Positions 8,307-17,803 of a DNA stretch of 64,000 nt are shown here, piece by piece; position 1 is the stretch's first letter, and every line of letters begins with the position of its first letter. The position numbers and the translations under genes are program-made. Origin of the DNA: Enterobacter chengduensis (GTDB lineage Bacteria; Pseudomonadota; Gammaproteobacteria; Enterobacterales; Enterobacteriaceae); the NCBI RefSeq assembly GCF_001984825.2, contig NZ_CP043318.1, positions 124,001-188,000 of the forward strand, written 5' to 3'. The notes beneath the pieces are model-generated. The model did not search any database. It saw nothing but the letters and a program-made list of their open reading frames with translations, and was not told the origin of the DNA.

Positions 8307-9416
8307 TTAGTTTCCTTGGGCATCAACGGTATATGCGGCCGCGTTAGCTGTTGCTAACGCGCAAATGAAATGTCTAATGCTGTCCAGCGATTCATCTGTT
8401 ACAGAAAAGAGCTCTTCCCGGCTCTGTGAGAAGTAATACCGTGTTTCAAAAACATACGAGCAAATATTGTCATCATTACCAATCAGCAACACGTTGCCAA
8501 GCGGGCGCTGTTCGTAGTGGCAGCAGGGGCCAAACAGCAAGACGACCGGCACGCCTACCGCATCGGCAATGTAAACATTTCCCGAGTCGGACGCGATATA
8601 GCAATCCATCTTTGAAATAGCCCACGGGAGTTCTTCAAGCGAGATTTTGCCGATCAGATTGATAAAGTTGGGCAGTTCGCCGTAAGCGCGGGTGATGTCG
8701 TCCATCCACGATTGTTCATTTGGGGCGCCAAAGACATAAAACTCGCAGGGCAGGTCGGCGAGACGATCGGCAATTTGCTTCCAGATGACCGGTGGAACGG
8801 TTTTCGCTTTATTCCCTGCGGCAACGCTGATGCCGATTCGGATCACGCCGGGTTTATCGAGGATTGCTGGATAGGTCGCGGGTTTGAAAAGTGGCTTTGT
8901 AGCGTGCTTTGGCGAGTCTTGCCAGGTTAAAGAGCGATCGGCCAGTTTCAGATAGTTTGTGACCGACAGCGTCTTTTTATCGTGTACAACGATACCGTCT
9001 GCCGTTGCATAGAAAATACCGTGATACCATCTGCGCGTGTAGATGCTTAAGAATTGTTTGTTTTTAGCATTACATACGGAGGCTAAAAAGAGGTTCACGC
9101 TGTTGGGCTGCAGAAGATAGACATTGTCATAGCGGTTCATGATCTGGCAGGCAAAGACCAGCTTTCGCCACAGGTTACGCTTATGCTGCTCGATAAAAAA
9201 AAACTCGTCGATTGTCTCATCATGCTTCGCCAGCGCACCTACGCTACGACTGACGAGCACGTCGCTTTTTTGCAGGTATGCCAGAAGAGGCGTTGCATTA
9301 ACAAAATCGCCGATTTTAGCTGTCTGAATGACCAGGTTTTTACCTGTCTCTTTACGGAACAGCTTCCGGATAAGCTTCACCGGAAAGAGTAAAATCAGCA
9401 GAAATACGTAACTCAT
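8307..9416 (-). CDS. family 9 glycosyltransferase (heptosyltransferase-like)
   Basis: A 369-residue GT9 family member. A short hydrophobic N-terminus (YVFLLILLFPVKLI) precedes the domain start KNLVIQTAKIGDFVNATPLL near residue 27, which matches the donor-side loop of WaaC/WaaF/WaaQ. The C-terminal ADP-heptose-binding element appears as YIASDSGNVYIADAVGVPVVL and LFGPC. It starts 3 bases after the waaC stop and is followed by a GT2 gene 5 bases on. It may add a further heptose in the outer core, as in Klebsiella cores that carry extra heptose, but donor and linkage are unknown. I do not assign a symbol. Confidence 0.78.
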   Translation of the reverse strand: MSYVFLLILLFPVKLIRKLFRKETGKNLVIQTAKIGDFVNATPLLAYLQKSDVLVSRSVGALAKHDETIDEFFFIEQHKRNLWRKLVFACQIMNRYDNVYLLQPNSVNLFLASVCNAKNKQFLSIYTRRWYHGIFYATADGIVVHDKKTLSVTNYLKLADRSLTWQDSPKHATKPLFKPATYPAILDKPGVIRIGISVAAGNKAKTVPPVIWKQIADRLADLPCEFYVFGAPNEQSWMDDITRAYGELPNFINLIGKISLEELPWAISKMDCYIASDSGNVYIADAVGVPVVLLFGPCCHYEQRPLGNVLLIGNDDNICSYVFETRYYFSQSREELFSVTDESLDSIRHFICALATANAAAYTVDAQGN

Positions 9417-9419
9417 GCG

Positions 9420-10403
9420 TTAAATATCCCTGTTGGAAAGCCAACGGCTGCCCTGTAAAAATGAAAAAATCGCATCTGCGCTGATATCCTTCGTTTGCTG
9501 GGTCGGGCTGACCATCTGATGCTGGTTTTTACCGTAACCCCCGATCAATCCAGGATCGGTCGGGCCAAAAATCGTAATATTCGGGCGATCCAGCGCCGCG
9601 GTTAAATGGCTCAAGCCCGTATCAACGGAAACAACAGCATTCGCTCCCGCCAGCTCTGCTGCAACCTGCGCCAGCGTGAGTTTCGGCAACACCTCGACGT
9701 GCGAAAAGCCTGACGCCAGACGCTCTGCACGCTGCCGCTCATGCTCTGCGCCCCACGGGAGTTTAATATGGATGCCGGTAGGTTGCATTAGTTCAATCAG
9801 GCTTCGCCAGTGCGTTTCCGGCCAGTGTTTATCGTCGCGCGTTGTGGCATGCAGGAAGACAAGATAAGGCTGAACGCGGGGATCTGTATTGCGCAAAAAG
9901 TGCTGCGCAATGGCGTAGTCGCCCTGGGTTTCCGGTTTCGCATAGCCCAGGCTTTTAGCAAACAGCTCGCGGGTACGTTCAACGGCGTGCTGTTGCTTTG
10001 CGATATGGTGGCGGCGGTTATAGAACAGGCTCGCCAGCGGTTCGCGGGCGGTGTGCCAGTCCATGCCGTGCTTGACGCCATGTGCCAGACGCGTCACCAG
10101 CGCCGCGCTTTTCACGAGCCCCTGGGCGTCGATGATAGCGTCGTAATGCTGTGCCTGCACCGCCTGACGAAAGGCTTTGCGTTCGGCTTTAACCGGCGCG
10201 GAGAACCACGCTTTGCGCCAGCGGCGAATCGCTACCGGGATCGCGCGGTCAACCGCTTCATGCCAGGTGGGAATTTGCGCGAAGCCTTCTTCCACCACCC
10301 AGTCAAAACGAATGCCGGGAATGGCCTGCATGGCATCCGTCAGCGACGGCAGCGTATGCAGCACATCGCCCATCGAAGAGGTTTTAACGATCAGTACCCG
10401 CAT
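9420..10403 (-). CDS. waaC: LPS heptosyltransferase I WaaC
   Basis: WaaC adds the first L-glycero-D-manno-heptose to Kdo, using ADP-heptose, at the cytoplasmic face of the inner membrane. The 327-residue protein begins MRVLIVKTSSMGDVLHTLP, the family signature, with DAQGLVKSAAL near residue 98 and the donor-binding VVSVDTGLSHLTAALDRPN near 255 followed by IFGPTDPGLIGGYG. Length fits E. coli WaaC (about 319). It begins 3 bases after the waaF stop, keeping the order hldD-waaF-waaC. Confidence 0.97.
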   Translation of the reverse strand: MRVLIVKTSSMGDVLHTLPSLTDAMQAIPGIRFDWVVEEGFAQIPTWHEAVDRAIPVAIRRWRKAWFSAPVKAERKAFRQAVQAQHYDAIIDAQGLVKSAALVTRLAHGVKHGMDWHTAREPLASLFYNRRHHIAKQQHAVERTRELFAKSLGYAKPETQGDYAIAQHFLRNTDPRVQPYLVFLHATTRDDKHWPETHWRSLIELMQPTGIHIKLPWGAEHERQRAERLASGFSHVEVLPKLTLAQVAAELAGANAVVSVDTGLSHLTAALDRPNITIFGPTDPGLIGGYGKNQHQMVSPTQQTKDISADAIFSFLQGSRWLSNRDI

Positions 10404-10406
10404 TCG

Positions 10407-11453
10407 TTATCCTTCTTCGCTTAACAGCAGTTCGTTAAGCTCTTCGAGAACGCGCGCTGGCGTAATGTCGATCAGGCTCTGATGATAACCTTCCGCGGCA
10501 TCGCCTTTGCGCACCTTGTAGTAGCCGGTGATCAGGCGAATGACGCGGGCTTTATGCGAAAGCGGCGGCGTGAAGTCCGGGCTGCTTGGGCCATACAGCG
10601 CGACCAGAGGTCGGTTGAGCGCAGCGGCGACGTGCATCAGACCTGAATCGTTGGAGACCACAGCCTTACAGGCAGCAATCAGAATCACCGCCTGTTCAAG
10701 CTGCGTTTCTCCTGCCAGGTTGCGGCACCAGGCCTGCTGTTCATTGCTGAGCGTCGCGAGGATTTCGTTGCCAGCCTCGTGGTCTTTTGCCGAGCCGAAC
10801 AGGACAATCTGGTAGCCTTCGTCAATCAGCTGTTTCGCCAGCTCCGCATAGTGATAGTGCGGCCAGCGTTTTGCCGGGCCGAACTCGGCGCCAGGGCAGA
10901 AGCCAATCATCGGGCGTTCAGACGAAAGGCCAAACGCGCTGCAGGTCTGGGACTTTTCACCGTCGTTAACCTGAAGCTGCGGCCAGAGCAGCGGCTGCGG
11001 CAGATCTTTTGCACAGCGCATCACGCCTTTGTCGTAGGCCAGCGCCACGTAGCGCTCGACCATTAATGGCCAGGCGGCTTTATCCAGCACCCGCGCATCG
11101 TTCAGCAGCCCGTAGCGCATTTCACCGCGCCAGCCGGTGCGATGTGGGATGCCCGCAAAAAAGGGCACCAGGGCCGATTTAAAGGAGTTTGGCAGAACGT
11201 ACGCGCGATCGTAGCGCTTCTCGCGCAGGCTATGGCCGAGCTTGCGGCGTTCGCCGATTTCCAGCGCCCCGTGGCCGAGTGGCATCGGGATGGCTTCGTT
11301 CACTTCCGGCATACGCGATAGCAGCGGACGGCACCATGCGGGTGCCATCACGTCGATTATCGCCTGGGGATAACGCGCCTTGAGCGTGCGATAGAGACTT
11401 TGCGACATCATCATGTCGCCCACCCATGACGGGCCGATCACCAGAATTTTCAT
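10407..11453 (-). CDS. waaF: ADP-heptose:LPS heptosyltransferase II WaaF
   Basis: WaaF adds heptose II to heptose I. The 348-residue protein (E. coli: 348) starts MKILVIGPSWVGDMMMSQSL, carries FCPGAEFGPAKRWPHYHYA near residue 185 and VVSNDSGLMHVAAALNRPLV near 260, then ALYGPSSPDFTPP. These are the GT9 donor-site landmarks. The ATG lies 2 bases after the hldD stop, so translation is probably coupled in the hldD-waaF-waaC unit. Confidence 0.97.
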   Translation of the reverse strand: MKILVIGPSWVGDMMMSQSLYRTLKARYPQAIIDVMAPAWCRPLLSRMPEVNEAIPMPLGHGALEIGERRKLGHSLREKRYDRAYVLPNSFKSALVPFFAGIPHRTGWRGEMRYGLLNDARVLDKAAWPLMVERYVALAYDKGVMRCAKDLPQPLLWPQLQVNDGEKSQTCSAFGLSSERPMIGFCPGAEFGPAKRWPHYHYAELAKQLIDEGYQIVLFGSAKDHEAGNEILATLSNEQQAWCRNLAGETQLEQAVILIAACKAVVSNDSGLMHVAAALNRPLVALYGPSSPDFTPPLSHKARVIRLITGYYKVRKGDAAEGYHQSLIDITPARVLEELNELLLSEEG

Positions 11454-11455
11454 AC

Positions 11456-12388
11456 TTACGCGTCGCGGTTCAGCCAGGCCATATATTCCGTTACGCCTTC
11501 GGCAACGGTCTTGAACGGCTTGTCGTAGCCTGCGGCGCGCAGATTAGTCAGGTCTGCCTGGGTGAACGCCTGATAGCGGCCTTTCAGCTTATCCGGGAAC
11601 GGAATGTACTCGATGCTGCCTTTTTTATGGTACGCCAGCGTGGCGTCAGCCACCGCCTGGAAGGACTCTGCGCGGCCGGTACCGAGGTTGAAGATGCCGG
11701 AGACGCCGTTCTCCAGGAACCACAGGTTTACGGCGGCCACGTCACCCACGTAGACGAAGTCGCGCTTGAAGCCGTCGCTGCCTTCGAACAGTTTCGGGCT
11801 TTCGCCGTTATTCAGCTGGGTGTTCAGGTGGAACGCTACGCTTGCCATGCTGCCTTTATGCCCTTCGCGCGGCCCGTAGACGTTGAAGTAGCGGAAGCCG
11901 ACGATCTGGGAATTCGCTTCTGGCAGAATCTGACGCACGTACTCGTCGAACAGGAATTTAGAATAGCCGTAGACGTTCAGCGGCTGCTCATATTCGCGGG
12001 ATTCGATGAAGTCCGAGGTGCGCCCGCCGTAGGTGGCCGCGGATGAGGCGTACAGGAACGGAATTTCACGCTCCAGGCAGTAGTGCAGGATCTCTTTGGA
12101 GTACTGATAGTTGTTGTCCATCATGTACTTGCCGTCCCACTCGGTGGTGGAAGAACACGCCCCTTCGTGGAAGATGGCGTCGATCTCGCCGAACTCTTCG
12201 CCGGCCATAATCTGGATAAGGAAATCTTCTTTATCCATGTAGTCAGCGATGTTCAGATCCACCAGGTTGACGAACTTGGTGCCGTCTTTCAGGTTGTCAA
12301 CCACCAGGATGTCGGTGATGCCTTTGTCATTGAGAGCCTTAACAATATTGCTGCCGATAAAGCCCGCGCCGCCGGTAACGATGATCAT
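11456..12388 (-). CDS. hldD: ADP-L-glycero-D-manno-heptose 6-epimerase HldD
   Basis: HldD converts ADP-D,D-heptose to ADP-L,D-heptose, the donor used by WaaC, WaaF and WaaQ downstream. It is 310 residues, exactly the E. coli length, when started at ATG 12386-12388; the frame is open further upstream but that part overlaps the kbl promoter region. It is an extended short-chain dehydrogenase: [16 protein letters not shown] is the NADP-binding glycine motif, SSAATYGGR near residue 116 gives the catalytic Ser/Thr, and [12 protein letters not shown] near 140 gives the Tyr-x3-Lys pair. It is the first gene of the leftward core unit and diverges from kbl. In E. coli hldD is also heat inducible. Confidence 0.97.
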   Translation of the reverse strand: MIIVTGGAGFIGSNIVKALNDKGITDILVVDNLKDGTKFVNLVDLNIADYMDKEDFLIQIMAGEEFGEIDAIFHEGACSSTTEWDGKYMMDNNYQYSKEILHYCLEREIPFLYASSAATYGGRTSDFIESREYEQPLNVYGYSKFLFDEYVRQILPEANSQIVGFRYFNVYGPREGHKGSMASVAFHLNTQLNNGESPKLFEGSDGFKRDFVYVGDVAAVNLWFLENGVSGIFNLGTGRAESFQAVADATLAYHKKGSIEYIPFPDKLKGRYQAFTQADLTNLRAAGYDKPFKTVAEGVTEYMAWLNRDA

Positions 12389-12411
12389 AACGGTAACCTT
12401 TGAAGTGTGGA

Positions 12412-12431
12412 GTCCGGGCACAATCCCGGAC
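12412..12431 (-). other. hairpin in the hldD 5' leader
   Basis: A perfect 7-bp stem, GTCCGGG (12412-12418) and CCCGGAC (12425-12431), with a 6-base loop. It lies 24-43 bases upstream of the hldD ATG and would be in its mRNA leader if transcription starts further upstream. There is no T-run next to it on the hldD strand, so it is not an ordinary terminator. Confidence 0.5.
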
Positions 12432-12526
12432 GCTAATGCTTCTATCATATCATTAGTATGGCTGCCCTTCAGCCATTCACCGACATAGCGCAAGGGTACA
12501 CGTGATTTATGCTGCAAAAACGACAA

Positions 12527-12544
12527 GAGATGACGTGTCATCTC
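12527..12544. promoter_or_regulatory. 18-bp palindrome between hldD and kbl, operator-like
   Basis: GAGATGAC-GT-GTCATCTC has two perfect 8-base arms around a 2-base centre. It is 60 bases upstream of the kbl ATG and about 140 bases upstream of hldD. The symmetry is that of a dimeric regulator site. E. coli kbl-tdh is controlled by Lrp and leucine, but this site does not resemble the loose AT-rich Lrp consensus, so the binding protein is unknown. Confidence 0.45.
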
Positions 12545-12603
12545 GTCATGAACTATAGGTTTGGGTAATATGTCCCGAAATTTGCCGAGTCTGGAGAATT
12601 GCA

Positions 12604-13800
12604 ATGCGTGGTGATTTTTACAAACAGTTAAACAGCGACCTCGAGACCGCACGTGCGGAAGGGTTGTTCAAGGAAGAGCGTATTATCACGTCTGCTCAGC
12701 AGGCGGACATCACCGTTGCCGACGGCAGCCATGTGATCAACTTTTGTGCGAACAACTATTTAGGTCTGGCGAATCACCCTGAGCTGATTGCCGCGGCAAA
12801 AAACGGCATGGATACCCACGGCTTCGGCATGGCCTCCGTACGCTTTATCTGCGGCACGCAGGACAGCCACAAACAGCTTGAGCAAAAGCTGGCGAGCTTC
12901 CTCGGAATGGAAGACGCGATTCTCTACTCCTCCTGCTTCGACGCCAACGGCGGTCTGTTTGAGACCCTGCTCGGCGCAGAAGATGCGATTATCTCCGATG
13001 CCCTGAACCATGCTTCCATCATCGACGGCGTGCGCCTGTGTAAGGCGAAGCGTTTCCGCTACGCCAACAACGATATGGTCGAGCTGGAAGCGCGCCTGAA
13101 AGAGGCCCGTGAAGCCGGTGCTCGCCACGTGCTGATCGCCACCGACGGCGTGTTCTCCATGGACGGCGTGATCGCTAACCTGAAAGGCGTCTGTGACCTG
13201 GCGGATAAATACGACGCGCTGGTGATGGTCGATGACTCGCATGCGGTTGGCTTTGTTGGCGAAAATGGCCGTGGTTCCCACGAGTACTGCGACGTGATGG
13301 GCCGCGTGGACATCATCACCGGCACGCTGGGCAAAGCGCTCGGCGGCGCGTCAGGCGGCTATACCGCCGCGCGTAAAGAGGTGGTTGAGTGGCTGCGCCA
13401 GCGCTCCCGTCCGTATCTGTTCTCCAACTCCCTGGCACCGGCGATTGTTGCCGCCTCCATTAAGGTGCTGGAGATGGTGGAGTCCGGTGCTGAGCTGCGC
13501 GATCGTCTCTGGTCCAACGCCCGCTTGTTCCGTGAAAAAATGAGCGCCGCAGGGTTCACCCTGGCCGGTGCCGACCATGCCATCATTCCGGTGATGCTGG
13601 GCGATGCGGTCGTCGCGCAGCAGTTTGCCCGCGAACTGCAAAAAGAAGGGATTTACGTCACCGGGTTCTTCTTCCCGGTGGTGCCAAAAGGTCAGGCGCG
13701 TACCCGCACCCAGATGTCCGCGGCGCACACGCCTGAACAAATTGAACGTGCGGTGGAAGCCTTTACCCGCATCGGTAAACAGCTGGGCGTCATTGCCTGA
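12604..13800 (+). CDS. kbl: 2-amino-3-ketobutyrate coenzyme A ligase (glycine C-acetyltransferase)
   Basis: Kbl cleaves 2-amino-3-ketobutyrate with CoA to glycine and acetyl-CoA, the second step of threonine breakdown. The protein has 398 residues, the E. coli length, and is a PLP fold-type I alpha-oxoamine synthase: [15 protein letters not shown] near residue 45, [10 protein letters not shown] near 205 for the cofactor Asp/His, and [13 protein letters not shown] near 240 with the Schiff-base Lys. A GGAG Shine-Dalgarno lies just before ATG 12604. tdh follows after 9 bases, so Tdh product can be handed directly to Kbl. Confidence 0.98.
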   Translation: MRGDFYKQLNSDLETARAEGLFKEERIITSAQQADITVADGSHVINFCANNYLGLANHPELIAAAKNGMDTHGFGMASVRFICGTQDSHKQLEQKLASFLGMEDAILYSSCFDANGGLFETLLGAEDAIISDALNHASIIDGVRLCKAKRFRYANNDMVELEARLKEAREAGARHVLIATDGVFSMDGVIANLKGVCDLADKYDALVMVDDSHAVGFVGENGRGSHEYCDVMGRVDIITGTLGKALGGASGGYTAARKEVVEWLRQRSRPYLFSNSLAPAIVAASIKVLEMVESGAELRDRLWSNARLFREKMSAAGFTLAGADHAIIPVMLGDAVVAQQFARELQKEGIYVTGFFFPVVPKGQARTRTQMSAAHTPEQIERAVEAFTRIGKQLGVIA

Positions 13801-13809
13801 GGACGTGTG

Positions 13810-14835
<1,026 letters not shown>

Positions 14836-14846
14836 ACCCACCAGCG

Positions 14847-14880
14847 GGCACCCGCATGAGCGGGTGCCATTGCGACTTTT
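14847..14880 (+). terminator. terminator of kbl-tdh
   Basis: A 9-bp perfect stem, GGCACCCGC (14847-14855) and GCGGGTGCC (14860-14868), around the loop ATGA, then ATTGCGACTTTT. It begins 12 bases after the tdh stop. Confidence 0.88.
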
Positions 14881-15088
14881 AATAGTTTGAACTTTCGGTT
14901 TTTTCTTGTAATGATTTAATCAATTATATTTATTACTATAAATATTTTACACGTCAAATATATTTGGTGATTAACAGAATGTTTATTTTTCTGCTGATAA
15001 AGTGAATATTCGCAAACCGCGAAAATATAGTGACAAGATTATAAATGTTCCCAATAAAGCAGGCTATGAAAAGTAAGAACACTCCTCT

Positions 15089-15465
15089 ATGCCTGCTTCA
15101 CAAGTTTGTCATAAACTTTTCAGCCAGTCCCTTCACCTGTTAAGCACAAGATTAAGCGTGTTGAACGGCACCTCAACAGCGGCCTCATGTGCAGTGATAT
15201 TCCCTCCGTCTATCAGCAACTTATATCCCGCTTTATGCACAGCCTTTCATTTTGTGTCATTGACGTGGACTGGAGTGGCTATCCTTCATCCGAACTCAGT
15301 GTTTTGCGGGCAAGCCTGTTGTGTGATGGCAGAGCTAACCATCGGATGAGTAAGGTTATGTCCTCCTGCTACCAGAACAACTCTGCCGTGCAAAATGCCT
15401 TTCTCGATCAGATGGCTGTCGCCATCGGCAAAAATAAGCAGGTCATTAATGTCATGCGGCAGTCG
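15089..15465 (+). pseudogene. decayed IS4/IS10-family transposase fragment
   Basis: Translation in two frames gives pieces of an IS4-family transposase. From 15089 one frame reads CHKLFSQSLHLLSTRLSVL; near 15165-15185 the frame must shift, and the next frame reads SDIPSVYQQLISRFMHSL, then FCVIDVDWSGYPSSELSVLR. The VDWSG...LRASLLCDGRA stretch lines up with VDWSD...LRASVALHGRS of IS10 transposase, holding the first catalytic Asp of the DDE triad. Similarity ends around KNKQVIN, where the second catalytic Asp (VTDAG) should follow, so at least two-thirds of the gene is missing. No terminal inverted repeats or target duplication were found. It marks an old insertion beside the glycosyltransferase island. 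Confidence 0.72.
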
Positions 15466-15472
15466 CGGGGCT

Positions 15473-15497
15473 CCTGTCGGGGATGAACCCCGACAGG
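15473..15497. other. 10-bp hairpin at the edge of the IS remnant
   Basis: CCTGTCGGGG (15473-15482) and CCCCGACAGG (15488-15497) form a perfect stem with loop ATGAA. No T-run follows on the plus strand; on the minus strand it lies downstream of the GT9 gene stop by about 110 bases. It could be a leftover terminator or an IS end structure. Confidence 0.5.
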
Positions 15498-15604
15498 GTA
15501 TATGCCGATATAGCGAGGGCCTATCGAAACATTATCATGGTGTACTAATGATGTTTCTGGGGATCCCTCAGTCCTGAGGCTCTTTATTAGTTAGGATAAC
15601 CCCT

Positions 15605-16684
15605 CTAATTAAGTTTACTCAGTACTTTTGATGAAATATCATCAATGTTAATTTTATTGTGGCGCTTATCATAAATCAGCTGCTCTGAGTTCTCACCAAC
15701 AGGTGAGAAAATAGTATTGCCCTCAAAGTTTTTATTGTGATCCAGCAGCATCGAAAAATAGATGGCAATGAGTTTTTTGTCATATGCGCAGGCGATATGA
15801 ACGATGGCTGTATCAACGGAGACCACCAAATCGGCTTTTTTAATCAGCGTGATGGCATCCCAAAGCGATTTAAAGCGACACACAGTAATTTTCTCATCAT
15901 CGAAAGTAAGATCCGCCAGTTTTTTACCTTCACCAATGATAAAGACTTGAGCATCCGGGTACTGCGCAATATCATTCGCCAGTTTTTCCAGTTGAGGTTG
16001 CGAAAGACTCCGTTCCGCGACGCTCGCGAATGGGTTAAGCACAACGATCTTTTTTCCTGAATGCGGCTGTAGATAATTGTCTATGAAATCCTCATGTTCT
16101 GGTAAAACAGGTAACGAGTAACGAAGGAATTCTGGCTTAACGTTAAGGGCGTTAAGAATTTTCTTTTGTGGATAGGTTATATGAAACTCACAACTGATAG
16201 GCAGCATTAAGTTATAAGGCTTTTCCAGCCAGCCACCAAATCCAATCGCATATTTATAATGGATCTTCGCTAAAATTTGGGTATTAAATAATTCCTTCCT
16301 TTTCATCCATGAATAATGACTTATCACAAGGTCTGTCTCGATATCTTTCATTGCTTTGATATTGTTGATATCGACAACATAAACTTCATCAATATCCGTC
16401 ATTTTTTCGAAGAGATCGCGATTTCGCTCTTCAACGATGACCTGAAGTTGATAGCCTGCATCTTTCAGGTTACGCCAGATTCCCGTGTGACATACCGCAT
16501 CGCCAATTCCAAGATCAACGAAAGGGAAAAGGATTTTCTTAACGCTGGATACGTCAATTTTTTCTTTTCGCTTATCTTGTAGTTGTCGTGATAATGAAAG
16601 TAACTTTAGCCGTCTTTTTAGTTCTTTCGTTTTATAGTTTCGCTGTCTGTTAATTTCCTTGAAATAACCAATTATTTTTTTCAT
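15605..16684 (-). CDS. family 9 glycosyltransferase, second core-type locus
   Basis: A protein of about 359 residues with a Lys/Arg-rich N-terminus (RQRNYKTKELKRRLKLLS) and the GT9 layout: VDLGIGDAVCHTGIWRNL near residue 60, VVLNPFASVAERSLSQPQ near 210, and VVSVDTAIVHIACAYDKKLI near 285, the ADP-heptose-type donor site. ATG 16684 is chosen; GTG 16690 two codons upstream is possible. It is AT-rich compared with kbl/tdh and yibQ and has no similarity in order to E. coli, where waaH (yibD) lies here. It diverges from a GT2 gene. It probably modifies the LPS core, but substrate is unknown. Confidence 0.75.
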   Translation of the reverse strand: MKKIIGYFKEINRQRNYKTKELKRRLKLLSLSRQLQDKRKEKIDVSSVKKILFPFVDLGIGDAVCHTGIWRNLKDAGYQLQVIVEERNRDLFEKMTDIDEVYVVDINNIKAMKDIETDLVISHYSWMKRKELFNTQILAKIHYKYAIGFGGWLEKPYNLMLPISCEFHITYPQKKILNALNVKPEFLRYSLPVLPEHEDFIDNYLQPHSGKKIVVLNPFASVAERSLSQPQLEKLANDIAQYPDAQVFIIGEGKKLADLTFDDEKITVCRFKSLWDAITLIKKADLVVSVDTAIVHIACAYDKKLIAIYFSMLLDHNKNFEGNTIFSPVGENSEQLIYDKRHNKINIDDISSKVLSKLN

Positions 16685-16999
16685 AACCACGCTAAGCCAA
16701 ATTAAGCATTTTACTGTGGGTAGTATAATCTTAACGCCACCGAAAAGAAAAGACTGCGGAAATAGAGCTGAGCGGCGATAATTTTATTATTATTAAACAA
16801 TGACTTAATGAGTTCTATTGCTCTTTGACCCCCGTCATTTTTCTGAGGCAATCAACGCAGCACAGAGTTTTTATTGATCAACGTGAGGCATGCATGCTTT
16901 TTCTTGAAAAATAACAAATAAGATACAGATCCGGAAGTGACAACAGTGATAGCAGGAACTATCTTGTCAGGAGTGACTTGACTGAGTTCAGGAGACCAC
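16685..16999. other. divergent promoter region between the GT9 and GT2 genes
   Basis: 315 bases of AT-rich non-coding sequence. TATAAT on the plus strand (16724-16729) overlaps TATACT on the minus strand (16722-16727), the latter about 40 bases upstream of the GT9 start. AGGAG precedes the GT2 ATG. No convincing -35 boxes, Pho box or long inverted repeat was seen. Confidence 0.4.
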
Positions 17000-17800
17000 A
17001 TGTTTAAATTAACCGTATGTCTTTTGACATATAACTCTGCTCGATTATTACATAAGGTTTTAACTCCGTTAATCAGGATTGCAGATGAATTTATTGTTGT
17101 AGATTCTGGTAGTTCAGATGAGACGTTAGTCATCCTTAAGGAATTTGCCATTACGCCAATATTTCATCCGTATGCAATGCACGGCGAGCAGATGAATATT
17201 GCTATTTCCCGGTCATCTAACGACTGGGTGTTATGTATGGACAGTGATGAAATTCTTGATGAGGAAACCGTTCAGTATATCTTGGGGTTAAAGTCTGGAG
17301 AGGAGCCTCCTGCTGATTGCGGCTGGAGCCTTTCACGTTACTGGTATGTCTTAGGAGAGAGAACGCGAACCATCTATCCGATTTCTTCTCCAGATTTCCC
17401 ATTAAGATTGTTCAACCGTCAGTACGCCAGATTTAACAATCGACCAGTGGATGATAAGGCGATAGGTGCGGCGCAAGTAACGCGCATACCAGGCCATGTT
17501 CGGCACGACACATTTTATTCCCTACATGAAGTGTTAAATAAGCTAAATGTCTATACCACCCGAGTCGTAAAAAATCAGACGCTCAGGCCGTCAATCGCAC
17601 GTGGTGTGGCGAGTGCTATTGGAGCTTTCTTTAAATGGTATCTGTTTAGCGGGGCATGGCGGCAGGGAAAAGTTGGGGTGGTGACGGGACTCTATGCCAC
17701 CTTGTACAGTTTTTTAAAATATTTCAAAGCCTGGTATCAGTATCAAGATAAACGCGAGTCCGCCGCCCGGGAGCAGACGGACTCTCAGATTGCGAAATAA
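17000..17800 (+). CDS. family 2 glycosyltransferase, WaaE/KdtX-like
   Basis: A 266-residue GT2 enzyme of the short beta-glucosyltransferase type. Seen: FKLTVCLLTYNSARLLHKV at the N-terminus, EFIVVDSGSSDETL near 31-44, and LCMDSDEIL near 77, then a C-terminal half with FKWYLFSGAWRQGKVG that looks membrane-associated. Klebsiella WaaE, which adds glucose to heptose I, has the same build and length, but its gene lies next to waaA, so this is more likely a paralogue. The E. coli gene at this position (waaH, 344 residues) is longer and different. ATG 17000 is preceded by TTCAGGAGACC. It converges with yibQ. Confidence 0.78.
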   Translation: MFKLTVCLLTYNSARLLHKVLTPLIRIADEFIVVDSGSSDETLVILKEFAITPIFHPYAMHGEQMNIAISRSSNDWVLCMDSDEILDEETVQYILGLKSGEEPPADCGWSLSRYWYVLGERTRTIYPISSPDFPLRLFNRQYARFNNRPVDDKAIGAAQVTRIPGHVRHDTFYSLHEVLNKLNVYTTRVVKNQTLRPSIARGVASAIGAFFKWYLFSGAWRQGKVGVVTGLYATLYSFLKYFKAWYQYQDKRESAAREQTDSQIAK

Positions 17801-17803
17801 GCG

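Noticed and set aside
15089..15604. Complete insertion sequence with terminal inverted repeats
   Set aside because: Only an N-terminal transposase remnant is seen; no matching ends or target duplication.
16690..16999. Pho box before the GT2 gene, expected by analogy with PhoB control of E. coli waaH
   Set aside because: CTTGTCAGGAGTGACTTGACT has loose similarity but not the 7-4-7 repeat of CTGTCAT.
17000..17800. Calling this gene waaE
   Set aside because: Family and length fit, but in Klebsiella waaE lies beside waaA and coaD, just outside the left edge; this is more likely a paralogue.
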